From Oikopleura dioica (taxonomy: Eukaryota; Chordata; Appendicularia; Copelata; Oikopleuridae): a stretch of DNA of 64,000 nucleotides. A model generated the notes under the pieces. That model did no database searches and was not told the origin of the DNA. It worked only from the letters and a program-made list of their open reading frames with translations. The position numbers and the translations under genes are program-made. This document shows positions 46,438 to 57,610 of the stretch, piece after piece. Location: the NCBI GenBank assembly GCA_907165135.1, contig OU015570.1, positions 1,302,001-1,366,000 of the forward strand. Direction: 5' to 3'. Every line of letters starts with the position of its first letter. The stretch's first letter is position 1.

Positions 46438-49400
46438 TTAAGCTTTTGGGATCCGTGTGAAGCCTATATTGAAACAATCTGGAGTGGGGTTTTCCAATTC
46501 CTCGATTTCCGCGATTCCTGGGTTTCCTCTTCCGTCTACGACCATTTTAATGGCAAAAAATGACCAGATCTTGAAAGAGCTCTTGTGGTTTCGTTTCAGA
46601 TCCATTTTGACTGTGCTTACTAGTTTATTTTCAAAATCTATTCCCGTTGGGATCTGATCGCATTCGACTACTTTCCAAAATGGTCGCGAGTTATTCTTGT
46701 TGAATGTTTCCGAAAGAATTATGATGTCTCCTAATTTTATTGGGGAACTTGTGAGTCCTCCATAGCTTCCGTCCGAATCTTCGAATGGGACCAGCTCCAT
46801 TGCCTCACGAATGAAACCCTTCCTGGCTAATTTGTCGTTCGCTTTTCTCGACATTTCTCTACCCTTTTTAATTCTAGTCCTAATTTTGTCCCAATCTATA
46901 TCGAGCTTCTTTCCGGTAGTTTGACATTTTCCAGAGAAAAGTTCCATTGGGGAGTAACCGTGGCCTGCTTTTAGCTTATTGTGATTATAGTTAACGTTCT
47001 CCGCCAGGTCCCAAGCGTCCTTCAATTCGTTTAGAGCTAATACTTAAAACTTTGTTAACTTCCCTAATCGCGTATCTAAAATTGCTAAGTTATTTTTGCT
47101 CCTGGAGCTCTTCGTTGTTATCAGAACTTTAATATTGAAACCCAGTAGTTCCGGGTCTTCTACTAGTGATGAATTTATTCTTGCACCATCCGCGATGACT
47201 GTAGTCATCTCTGCCCTATCGCCCTTCAACGAAGATACAGCTCTTATCAGCGCGAGACGATTATTTTTCGCGTTGGAGGCTCCTTCTACCGGAATAAGCC
47301 TCGTGAATGCCGTCAAATGATCTGTGATTACCCAGAATCTGACGGGTCTATTGCCGTCAAGCTCATTTGTCCTGGTCATTTGGTCCCAGGAGCATATGTG
47401 ACCGATGAATTCCGGATTTAGATCGTTGTACTCTTTCAAATTGCTCACGGTGTTCGGTACATTTCTAAGGAAGGAGCATTTTCTGCAGCGGGAGATGATT
47501 GCTTTTAGCGCGTCCCTGATTTTTGGGGCGTGTACAATGCATTTAGCTTCATTCATGAGTGCTGTGTGTGAAGCACATCCTTTATCGTCATGGATTTTCT
47601 GCGCTATCCAATTCGTGAGTCTTTCCGGAATAACGGGTACGAAAATCTGACGCACGCCGAAGTTTCTCACCGTCACTACTTTACCGTTCAACACTTCCAT
47701 TTTCCATCTTGCTGTCTCGCCTCGTCTGTTTTTAGCTCCTGGTAATATCTCGTCTTCTTTGGCCTGAAAAACAGCTCTGAGCGTTCTATCCCTTCTTTGA
47801 ATGCTCGCAATTAAACCATCATTGGCTAAGAACTCTGACAGTGTTATCGATTTCAATTCTGGGTGATCTCTAATGACCGCTGGGTTGGTTCTCCCGACCT
47901 TGAAGCTCAAAGCCTCAGCCCTAAAGGGGGTAAAATTTATTGATTTGAAAGCCCGTCTCTGCTCGATCCACCAAAGTTCGTTACATCTAATATCTTGAAT
48001 CGCTTCGTATTCTTCGAGTTTCTTCGTCGGGATCATAATTTCCGCTAGCTGAAGATCCTTCTGCTTCTCCTCATTGTCTTCCATCATTTGTTGGAATTGA
48101 AGATTTTCTGATTTTATGACGATCGCGTCGGCGGCTTCGCAAACCTTGCACCGTCCTTCACATGTTGTAGCGATTGACGGTTTCCTGGATATAAAATCTG
48201 CAAGGACGATGTAATCACTCTTGTCCGACATGTAAATCACGTCTACGTCGTGGTTTACTAATTCTAGCAAATGGCAGTTGATTCTGAGGTCGTCGCTTAG
48301 GCTTTCGCCTTTTACTAATCGCTTAAATAATTTTTCCACGGACAAGCTGTCTGTATAAATTCTGGTGGTCACTCTTGCTATTTGCATTTCGACCTTGAAA
48401 AATTTGACTGCCGCAACTAGCCCTGTTAATTCGAGTAAACAACTCGACATCGCGATTTTGTTAGTGAGATCGGTCCTTTTTCTCGAAAACAATCTGATCA
48501 TTCTCCTGTTTCCTTGCTCGTCGAGTTGCATTAAAAATCCTCCTGTGGCGCAGTACGAGCTGTCGACCACTAAAATCGTTTCCATTCCTTCGACGACTGG
48601 GAACAAATCCACCAGATTCTTCGAAATAACTGCCTTTAAGTTTTGAAACTCAATTATGAGGTCCTCCGTCCAATTAATATTCTCAGCTGAATTCTTGCCT
48701 CCCACAGCTTCTGCTAGATTTCTAGTGACTTCTACTCTACTCGGGATGCTGTCTGATACGAACGCTACTCTTCCTAAAATTGCCCTCAACTGTCTAACCG
48801 TTTTAACGGATTCGTGGCTTTCATCTAAAATCTTTTGGAGGTTGTGCTCGTCTACCAGAATTTTCCCGTTGCAAATTTTCTTGCCAAGGATTTTCATGCT
48901 TTTGCCTAACAACTTCATCTTTTTCCCGTTGAATCTTAGGTTATTTTTATGGGTAATTATCAAAATCTTTTCTAAGTTTTCTAAGAATTCTTCTCTTGAG
49001 TTCGCTGAGAAGGTTAAATCGTCGACGTATCTGCACATAAAATCGTTGCAAGGGTAGTAAATCCTTGCCAGGAAGTCTCTGCTAATGCTGGGAGAGCACA
49101 CCCAACCCATTGGTAATCTAACGTAAGCCGTGTTCCCAATATGGGGATGTCTCACGCAGAAATTGGGAATGATCTCATCAGACATTCTAAATGAATGGAA
49201 CATCGACGATAAATCCGCCATTCCGATAAGTCCAGTCTCCGTGTATTTCGCCATCCTCTGAATCGCATCTCTGATCGAGTCCATCTCGTGGTTAGCAAAG
49301 GTTGTGTTCTGGTTTATGCCGGCCGAACAGTCCGATACTAACCTGATATTTGCCATTTTTTCCTCTACGGTCATCCCTGGCGAATGTTTTTTACTAACTG

Positions 49401-50318
49401 GGAAGATTCTCATAAAATTTTTCGGTTGAATCTTCGGGTCTAACGGTTTTAAAATTCCTTCTGCGAGCTCATTGTTGAGTTTATTTATAACTTGTTCTTG
49501 GACTTCAGGTGACCATCTCTCGAAGGATTTGTCAGCGAACTTGCCTGTCGGGTTTCCTTTTATCTCACCGTGGACGATGAATTGATCATCTGGTACTACT
49601 CCTGAGTCTTGGAGAAAACGACAAAATACTTTAAGAGCAGTTTTTTTATTTTCCTGAAGAATTTCTTGTCTTCGGGGTTATCCAAATCCAGAACCTCCCC
49701 GAATTCATCAATGATCACTTCGTCCACTGTGTTGATTTTCTTATTTTCCTCGTGAATCTGCTCGATTTTCCTCCAAAATTCGCGCATGCCGTCTGGGTTT
49801 ATTTTGTCAGTGGGTTTCATGTCGAAGAATATTGAGGCTAATTCGTCATTTGGGTCGATTTCCGACCTGATGCTCACCTCTGCGACTAAAGACTCCGTGA
49901 CAATCTTATTAAATTCTCTGCTCAATGCCGACCACTCTTGGTCCTCAACTTCCACATGATTCACAAACGTCCAATAATCCTCTAAAGGTTGATCGTTGAT
50001 CACAATCTTGGTCTCTCCATCCACGGCCTTGAATTCGATACCGTTCGGTTGCCAATCTCTCACTCCCAGCAGGATCCAGTTGTCGTCTTTTCCCTCATGG
50101 ACGGCTGCGTCCACTGATTTAATGTTTAAAGCTCCCAGACATAACGAGAACGAAACTGCAAAAGGCAACAATTTAAGTTTACCTCCGCCTGCCGTTGAAC
50201 CTTTCCGCATGCATGATCCCCTGCGAACCGCGCATTTATTTTCTTCTAACTGTTTCAGAAACCTGCAATTAATCAGGGTCGTATTCGCTCCTGTATCAAA
50301 ACCAAAGTGTAAGTATTC
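46438..50318 (-). pseudogene. pol of the LTR unit: protease, reverse transcriptase, RNase H, integrase
   Basis: Protease opens with GFDTGANTTL near 50,305. The frame runs to TAG at 49,596. The reverse transcriptase continues in the -1 frame from about 49,600: LRLPMG-type block VRLPMGWVCSPSISRDF, catalytic box CRYVDDLTF, then LRAILGRVAFV. RNase H has ILVVDSS and IYTDS. Integrase has an HHCC finger (IHDDKGCASH ... SRCRKCSF), Asp in CSWDQMTR, Asp in VIADGAR and NNLAILDTRLGKL where a Glu is expected. A TAA at 47,046-47,044 interrupts the integrase frame, which then continues unbroken to 46,438. Domain order is Ty3/gypsy-like. One frame change plus one stop make this copy inactive. Confidence 0.85.
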
Positions 50319-52154
50319 CTAGTTTCAATTTTATTAGCCGAATTGTTTTCTACAACAGATATGTAGTCAAATTTAAGGGAAACATTTCTTTTATCGTATT
50401 TCTTGAAGACCGCGTGTTCTTCTTTCGCCGAGCGGATGTCTCTTAAGAGTCTAAAAATGCGGTTATTCTCCTTAATAAATTCGTCGGACAAACCTTCTTC
50501 AGACGATGAGGTTGCTTCTCCAGAAGTGGTTGTGATCTCCTCTTCGTCGCTGTCGGTCTTCTCGTTGTCGTCGTCTTCTTGGGCTAAATGCCACCCTCCT
50601 TCTTCGTTTCTGATTGCTCGTTGGATGTAGTCGAGCTCGCGCTCAACCTCTTCCAAAGCCACCGCCTTAAACTTTTTGCCCGGAAGTTGTTTCGGGCCCC
50701 ACGATCTTGACTTCAGGTCCTTTTTGGCCATCGTGACCTTCGCCTTGACTTGTCGGCTGAATCTGCCTCTCGACATCCAGCGGATCTTGTCTTGGTCCAC
50801 CCTGCCGAGCTCCTGCTGGGACATTTTGAGCTCTTTCACCTCCGCAAACACCTTGCCAGTGTTCGCGTCAACAATCAAATCGCTTCGAGAGTTGACGGCG
50901 TTGGCTTGGTATTTCGGGGGCTTCTTCTTGTCCCTGCGTTCCGGAGCCCATTTGTTGAACTTGGGCTTTTCTTTCTTATCAGCCTCTTTTACGGCTTTGG
51001 CTTCCTGGTCGACCACATCCTGGTACGCTCGCATTGGGTTCTCGGGGTCGCACACGTAGCTCAATTCCCATTTCTCGTGGCAAATGTTGAGCAGGTCATC
51101 TCTGGCGTTCCTTTCGAACTTCCCCAGGATGAATTGTTGGTTTTCGAGGACCGTTTTCAAATCAATTGATTCGTAGTCCTTGTCAACCCTGGTTGCCAGT
51201 GACTCCAGAATGGCCACGAGGTCCTTCTCTGAGTTGGAAAGAATTCCGCTCAGAAAAGCTGTCAGCTCCATCAACGGCGTCCAGCCTTCAGCTTCCATGA
51301 AGTCCGCCCTTTCGAAGCTATGGCCGATGGAGACTGCTTCGCGGGAATAATCGCCCAAGTTGTTCATCATGACCTGGCGAGCCAAATCGATCTTGCTTTT
51401 GACCGTAAAAGCCGCGTATTCTTTGTTCGCCATGGTTCGAAGCAGAGCGAACCATCTGAAGAATTCCGGCTTCTTACTTGGGCCTTCCAGGTCTTCGATG
51501 AGCTTATCAACATAAGCTCTGACTGATGCCAGTTGCCCTCGTCTCACCGCGTTCTTGTGATCTGGGCGGCATTGGGTGATAAAAGTCTCCCCGGCCCTGC
51601 GTACAGCTTCCCTCGCGAACTTGAGGTTCGCTTCTTCGTTCCAGTTCTCGAAATTGGACAGACCTGGGAAGAAGAAATTAATGAAGACTTCATTAATTTG
51701 GTCTTGTCCTTCTGGTCTTCCTTCCAAGTCGATGGGCCCTTCGTAAACGAGAACTCCGTCCTGAAGGTCGTCATCAACTCCGATGAACTCAATCATGCCT
51801 TTTCCTCTGTACCTTTTTGGGAAGGTGGTTTTCCAATTTCGAAACTCGTTCAAGGTGCTCGGGATACCGCACGAGCCCGTCCAATTCGGCATGTCTCTGC
51901 CTGAGGGTGTATCCCAGAGGCATGGTAGATCGGTGCTAAATTGAGCGTATGGGTTTTTGGGCTTCTGGCTAGAATCCGCTTCGAAACGTAGCTGTCAAAG
52001 TGAGCCAGCCATGCTTCGTAGATGATTTTCGCCATTGCCGGGGAATGTCCGTGCACAACTTCGGCGGTTTCTGCGAATCACTGAGGTTGCGGTACGGTTC
52101 ATAGCTTCGGGCGTTAGCCTTAGCGTAAATCATAGTAGATGGGTTGTTCGACAT
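50273..52154 (-). pseudogene. gag of the LTR unit
   Basis: The main open frame (51,892-50,273, 539 codons) is helical in its first half and ends in a basic/acidic linker (KKEKPKFNKWAPERRDKKKP; EEITTTSGEATSSSEEGLSD), like a capsid plus nucleocapsid, but without a CCHC knuckle. Upstream, protein-like reading continues in two other frames from ATG at 52,154 (MSNNPSTMIYAKANARSYEP), so the N-terminus is separated by two frame changes. Pol overlaps the last 45 bases in the -1 frame. Confidence 0.7.
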
Positions 52155-52280
52155 TGTGCTTTAAATGGGCACGTCGCTAAATGTTTAACTCAAAGAGGAC
52201 TCAATAATGTCACTCTCTTGAGTGCTAAATGTGGAGAATACGCGATTTCCGGTAGTACTTCGGAAACGTAAGCCCGCTTA

Positions 52281-52298
52281 AAAGCGCTTCAGTCACCA
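52281..52298 (-). other. Primer-binding site candidate
   Basis: Next to the LTR end, the minus strand reads TGGTGACTGAAGCGC, beginning with TGG as expected for pairing with a tRNA CCA end. The matching tRNA was not identified. Confidence 0.55.
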
Positions 52299-52631
52299 CA
52301 AGAAACGTGGGACTAATTCGTCTTTAAGTTAGGTTTATTAATATTCTCGGGGCAGAATGAACAGTGGAATTATCTTCGTTGTCGTCTTCTGCTGCAAGTC
52401 GAGTCGGGCGGAAATCTGAATTCTAAATGTTAGTTCCAACGTTACGTTTGCACGTGACGTTCTAAATGTTCTAAGGCCCGATGTCCTAACTTCTAAATGC
52501 ACGTTCTCTAATTAACTCTCTCAGCGTGACTTACCGCGTTGTCCGATTTCGACGACTGAATTGTCGAATCTTGAACGCGGCTTTGCTGCCTAGGTGTCAG
52601 ACTTGCGCAGGCCCTGCGGCCCTACCGACCG
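52298..52631 (-). repeat. 5' LTR (truncated at its start)
   Basis: 334 bp shared with the 3' LTR. It ends at GACCG, whereas the 3' copy continues 68 bases further to the polypurine tract, so the U3 start of this copy is missing. Confidence 0.75.
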
Positions 52632-52764
52632 TTTTTGATTTTATCGTTGGTCTGAACAAAAACGAAAAAGAAAAAGTCCTCAATCCGCTTGTACAAGAGC
52701 GCCAGGGGTGGCCGATATATATGGCGAATGAGATTTTTCCCGGGCTATGCTTTACTTTCATCGG

Positions 52765-53035
52765 TAGTAGACTTTGTAGAAGTGACCACGGGCTTTTTAG
52801 TGGACTTGGTCTTAAAGTGTCAATCCGAATATTTCAAGTACTTATGTACACTTGAATTCAAGCATCTGTTTTTCGATCATAACTCAGCTCGTCGCCAAGA
52901 TATCAAAAGTCTAAAAGTCGAAGAGGAAAAAGAATAAAAGTTAAGTTTGTATGCCAAATTTTATTAAATTCGAATAAAACATTTGGGCTTCCTGGCAAAA
53001 GTGAGAAGAGAGAAAATGACGCGCGGCGCTCACTC
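52765..53035. repeat. Inverted repeat flanking the 13-kb LTR unit (right copy)
   Basis: Inverted counterpart of 38,190-38,460, from TAGTAGACTTTGTAGAAG to GGCGCTCACTCGGTG. The similarity stops on both sides. Confidence 0.7.
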
Positions 53036-53440
53036 GGTGTTAGGGTTAGTGACTAGTCATCGGCCATGATGATGCCCTCGACAAGCGCCGCCAATGAGCG
53101 CGCGTCATTTTCCCACCTACTCTGCGCGAAACTGACGGTTTCAGTTTCCGCTTTGCTCAGACTCGCCTTGGCCTTGCAAGTGGCAAGACCAAGTTATTTG
53201 ATTAGATTTTTCACCTGTAGAGAAACAAGGATGAATAAATTTACTGTGGGACTATTCGGTGTATTCTTTGTCCAGCCGGGGGTTCTGGCATGATGGAAAG
53301 GCAGGTTATTACAGTTGTATCTCCCCGACCAGCAGAGAGGAACTTCTAGGCAAAAAGACTAGTCGGTAACCCTTTCATCGGCATAGTCCCTTAAGCCAAT
53401 CAGAGCGCGCCCCCTCAATTTTCACATAATGATAAATAGG
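53036..53440. other. No gene seen
   Basis: GC-richer sequence with GCGCGC words and no convincing reading frame. Confidence 0.4.
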
Positions 53441-53442
53441 AG

Positions 53443-53855
53443 CACACTGGAGCGCACTCACTTGGACTTTTCTCTCACTTGGACTCGCGCTCATTCTAAC
53501 TCTTCGCTCGTTTGAGCTCGTCGGCCAATTAGAGTATTGGTTGAATAGAGCGAGGAGTTAGAATGAGTGCAAAAATTCCATAAAAATTTCTCAAAAAATT
53601 AAAAAAAGAATTTTAAAAATGAATCCGGTGACTGTCACCGGCTGACAAAATCGAGGAATTTTTTCAAGTCACTTTAATTTACTTTTTGATAGCAGTATCG
53701 AATAATTTTGTACAATTTTAATGGGTGATAATTTAGAGGTTAATGCACTCCTGCAGGTGTCTGTTGTCTACAAGACTTTAAGTCTTGAGTCTAATAGTGT
53801 CTCGAAGACAGAACAAAATTTCGGTTGCCCACTTGTAAACTTTTATAATAATTTA
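53443..53855. repeat. Inverted copy of the 1.4-1.8 kb repeat
   Basis: Begins GGAGCACACTGGAGCGCACT and includes CTCACTTGGACTCGCGCTCA, then GCAGGTGTCTGTTGTCTAC, in the reverse order of 1,436-1,810. Confidence 0.6.
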
Positions 53856-55042
53856 GTAATAAAATATAGGCTATAAGTAGGGGGTGCACAGTGGGAAAAT
53901 CGGCAAATATACAAGTTAACTTATCTATATTAAAACCCCTCAAAAGATCCGCTTTCATCTAAGGATCATTTTATTTCATTACGAGAAACCCAAAAGCAGA
54001 TGATCACCCCTAAAATCACGTGACAAGGGTTGATTTAACATACTTTTGCCTATAGATAGGGGGTGAACGGTGAAAAATTGATTTTTTTGTCATCCTCTAA
54101 TAGAGATGAATAATACATCGATGGAAAGCCCTTGATCTACTGATCATTTTGACATATGAATTGAGGTCATCAAAGGTCACGTGGGGTCAGCTGAGGACAA
54201 AATCTGATTTTTCCCAAACTCGGCGTAACTAGGGTTTATATGCATGATTTTGATTGCTGACAGTCACTGATCATATGAATTTTTCCTAAATTGTTATCAC
54301 GTGACATCTAGGAGGACCCCGGAGGACCTAGATGATGGAAGAATTTAAGCAAATTGAATGAAGAATAATCTCTTCCAGGGAATTCTTCGACATGGTGATT
54401 AACCGAAACGTAAACATTGAAAAATCTGATAATTTGATCACGTGGACCCTCGGAGGACCTCCTTTAATGGAAGAATTAACTTAAGAAAGAAGAGAAATCT
54501 AAAGATAAAATAATTTATTTTGCAAAAACCATAATTTTAAATCGGGAAGGACAAACAGAAGTTTATTGAAAAACGGGTGTGGGTGGGGTTTGGGAAGAAA
54601 TGAGACTGATCATCTCTATCTTTTATTCAAATCCCAGCCGTAATCAAGCCCATTTCAATTTAAAAGCCAGGACGGGGCTGAGACGGCCCGAAGGGCCGTC
54701 AAGCCCATTTCAATTAGGCTATAGAAAAAAGTGCCAAAAGGTTACCTCGTAATTTTCCAGCATATAAAAGAGCAGATCAAGCGCTTTCAAGTGATAGTCA
54801 TATGATTTTGTGGTCTCGTGAGGAAAAATTCTAAAGCCGATTTTCCGTCAAAATCCTTCATTTTTGGCCAAGAGGGGTGTTCGAATCCCGACGATGACAT
54901 TATTTTTTCAAACCGGTTTTTAAAATAAAATGATCAACACTGATCATGTGATCTAGCATGAGTCATTTTTGTCCTCCGGAGGACTTTTCTGGTAGAAGAG
55001 TGTTCCTGGAAGACAAAAATTTTCGACAAATTGTCAGCCCCA

Positions 55043-55885
55043 GGGATGTGCCTTTTGCTTTTTTCGAGTGCGGTGCGGTGCGAAGTGCGATTTTTTGCGG
55101 GTTTTTCTGCGGTGCGAAGTGCGATTTTTCAAATTTTTCTTCGCAGTGCGACGCAGAGTGCGAAGTGCGATGTGTGGACAAAAATTGCGGAAAATTGTGC
55201 GATAGTGCGGAAAGTGCGGAAGTGCGAAAGTGCGAAGTGCGGAAAATATGAAAAGTGCGAAAAAATTGCGATTTTTTGAGAGAGAAGGAAAATGAATAAA
55301 AATCGCCGAAAATTTCTCCCACGCCCAGAATAGAAATAATTTTCAAAACTTTCAATCATAACCATAATTGAGCTTCAAACAATGATAATTTGAATTTTTT
55401 AAATGACGGGTGTGGGCAGGGATGTACATTTTCTAAAATTTTCAACTGCGGTGCGGTGCGAACTGCGATTTTTTTTTGACGATTTTCTGCGGTGCGAACT
55501 GCGAGATTTAAAATTTTCTCTTCGCAGTGCGGCGCAGACTGCGATTTTCTGCGATCTTCGGAAAAAATTGAAAAATGCGATAAATTCTGCGATTTTCTGC
55601 GAAACTGCGGAAAATAAGCGGAAACTGCGCTTAATTCTGCGATTTTTGTGAAAAATGCGAAATTTTCTGCGAAATGCGATCCGAGTGAAAAGAGTGGTCA
55701 TTATTCTGACGGGCAGAGTTGTATTTTTGAAAATTTTTTCTGAGCTGAGCAAGCTGATCTGAGGTCGAAATTGAGCTGAGCTGGCCCTTATAAAAACAAC
55801 TGAGCTGAGCTGAGCTCAGCTGGATTAAAAAATGAGCTGAGCTGGGGCATATTTGAAAATTTTTGAGCTGAGCTGAGCCGACCAT
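55043..55885 (+). repeat. Consecutive simple-sequence blocks with GGGATGTRC starts
   Basis: GGGATGTGCC followed by GTGCGAAGTGCGA arrays (55,043-55,410; matches 7,895-8,280), GGGATGTACATT followed by ACTGCGA/CTGCGATTTT arrays (55,416-55,690), and then GCAGAGTT followed by GAGCTGAGCT arrays (55,710-55,885). All open frames here derive from the arrays. Confidence 0.7.
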
Positions 55886-55894
55886 TCTTTTATG

Positions 55895-57590
55895 CTGAGA
55901 AAGCCTTCGGGCCGTCTCAGCCCCGTTCCATGATTTTTAAGTTTAAGAGGCTTGACGGCCCTTCGGGCCGTCTCAGCCCCGTTCCATGATTTTTAAGTTT
56001 AAGGGGCTTGACGGCCCTTCGGGCCGTCTCAGCCCCGTTCCATGATTTTTAAGTTTAAGGGGCTTGACGGCCCTTTATTTTTAATTTTAAGGGGCTTGAC
56101 GGCCCTTCGGGCCGTTTCAGCCCCGTTCCTTCATTTTTAATTTTAAGGGGCTTGACGGCCCTTCGGGCCGTTTCAGCCCCGTTCCTTCATTTTTAATTCT
56201 AAGGGCTTGACGGCCCTTCGGGCCGTTTCAGCCCCGTTCCTTCATTTTTAATTTTAAGGGCTTGACGGCCCTTCGGGCCGTTTCAGCCCCGTTCCTTCAT
56301 TTTTAATTTTAAGGGGCTTGACGGCCCTTCGGGCCGTTTCAGCCCCGTTCCTTCATTTTTAATTTTAAGGGCTTGACGGCCCTTCGGGCCGTTTCAGCCC
56401 CGTTCCTTCATTTTTAATTTTAAGGGGCTTGACGGCCCTTCGGGCCGTCTCAGCCCCGTTCCATGATTTTTAAGTTTAAGGGGCTTGACGGCCCTTCGGG
56501 CCGTCTCAGCCCCGTTCCATGATTTTTAAGTTTAAGGGGCTTGACAAAGGCTTTGAACTATGAGTTGATCAATCTCAGTTTTGTCCCCAACCCCTCCCTC
56601 ACCCATTATTTAAAAAATTAAAATTATCACTGTTTTTAGCTTAATTATGGTTTTGATTAAAAGTTTGATCAAGTTGGGCGAACGGCGACTTGGACAAACG
56701 GAGACCATTCTTACGACGCCCTATTTTTCGTGTATTTCCAGTAACACACAAGAGGAAAACTTGAAAAAATTGCTGGAAAATGACCGCAGAATCCGCACCA
56801 CCCACACCCAGGGATGTACATTCGCAGTGGGGAAATCGCAGAAACCTTCGCAGTGCGACCTGCGAACTGCGAAATTTCGCACTTCGCAGCGCAGTCAGAG
56901 CACACGTATGCACATCGCACCGCAGTCCGCAGTTTTCGCAGAATTTTCGAAAACTGCGATTTTTCCACCGTCATTTTCCGCAGTTTTTGATTAATCTCGC
57001 AGTTCGCAGACTGCGGATTCTGCGGTCATTTTCCAGCAATTTTTTCAAGTTTTCCTCTTGTGTGTTACTGGAAATACACGAAAAATAGGGCGTCGTAAGA
57101 ATGGTCTCCGTTTGTCCAAGTCGCCGTTCGCCCAACTTGATCAAACTTTTAATCAAAACCATAATTAAGCTAAAAACAGTGATAATTTTAATTTTTTAAA
57201 TAATGGGTGAGGGAGGGGTTGGGGACAAAACTGAGATTGATCAACTCATAGTTCAAAGCCTTTGTGAAGCCCCTTAAACTTAAAAATCATGGAACGGGCC
57301 TGAGACGGCCCGAAGGGCCGTCAAGCCCCTTAAACTTAAAAATCATGGAACGGGGCTGAGACGGCCCGAAGGGCCGTCAAGCCCCTTAAACTTAAAAATC
57401 ATGGAACGGGGCTGAGACGGCCCGAAGGGCCGTCAAGCCCTTAAACTTAAAAATCATGGAACGGGCTGAGACGGCCCGAAGGGCCGTCAAGCCCCTTAAA
57501 CTTAAAAATCATGGAACGGGGCTGAGACGGCCCGAAGGGCCGTCAAGCCCCTTAAAATTAAAAATGAAGGAACGGGGCTGAAATTTAAAT
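55895..57590. repeat. Palindrome of about 1.7 kb with UUCG-hairpin satellites on both arms
   Basis: The left arm has about eleven 55-58-bp units with GACGGCCCTTCGGGCCGTC (55,895-56,540). The right arm has five units in opposite orientation (57,300-57,560). Between them, the family A unit and a perfect inverted repeat of about 160 bp (56,641-56,800 against 57,010-57,170, TTGGGCGAACGGCGACTTGG) surround about 210 bp starting GGGATGTACATTCGCAG. The units alternate CCATGATTTTTAAG and CCTTCATTTTTAAT subtypes in blocks. Confidence 0.85.
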
Positions 57591-57610
57591 TATTCTTGTT
57601 TTTTACTTAA

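Larger units (their letters stand above)
39286..52631 (-). mobile_element. 13.3-kb LTR-bounded unit with gag, pol and a four-gene cassette
   Basis: A 334-bp sequence is shared, almost identical, by 39,286-39,619 and 52,298-52,631. Read on the minus strand the order is LTR, tRNA-type primer site, gag, protease, reverse transcriptase, RNase H, integrase, then 6.7 kb with four accessory genes, a polypurine tract and the second LTR. The polypurine tract next to the left LTR and the TGG primer site next to the right LTR support one element. Autonomous Ty3-type elements are usually 5-8 kb; about half of this one is accessory. No clear target duplication was found outside the LTRs. Confidence 0.75.

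Noticed and set aside
54870-54895. tRNA gene suggested by GTTCGAATCCC
   Set aside because: Only a B-box-like word; no matching anticodon or acceptor stems.
55895-56540. CRISPR array
   Set aside because: Units are contiguous near-identical satellites without unique spacers, in a eukaryotic context.
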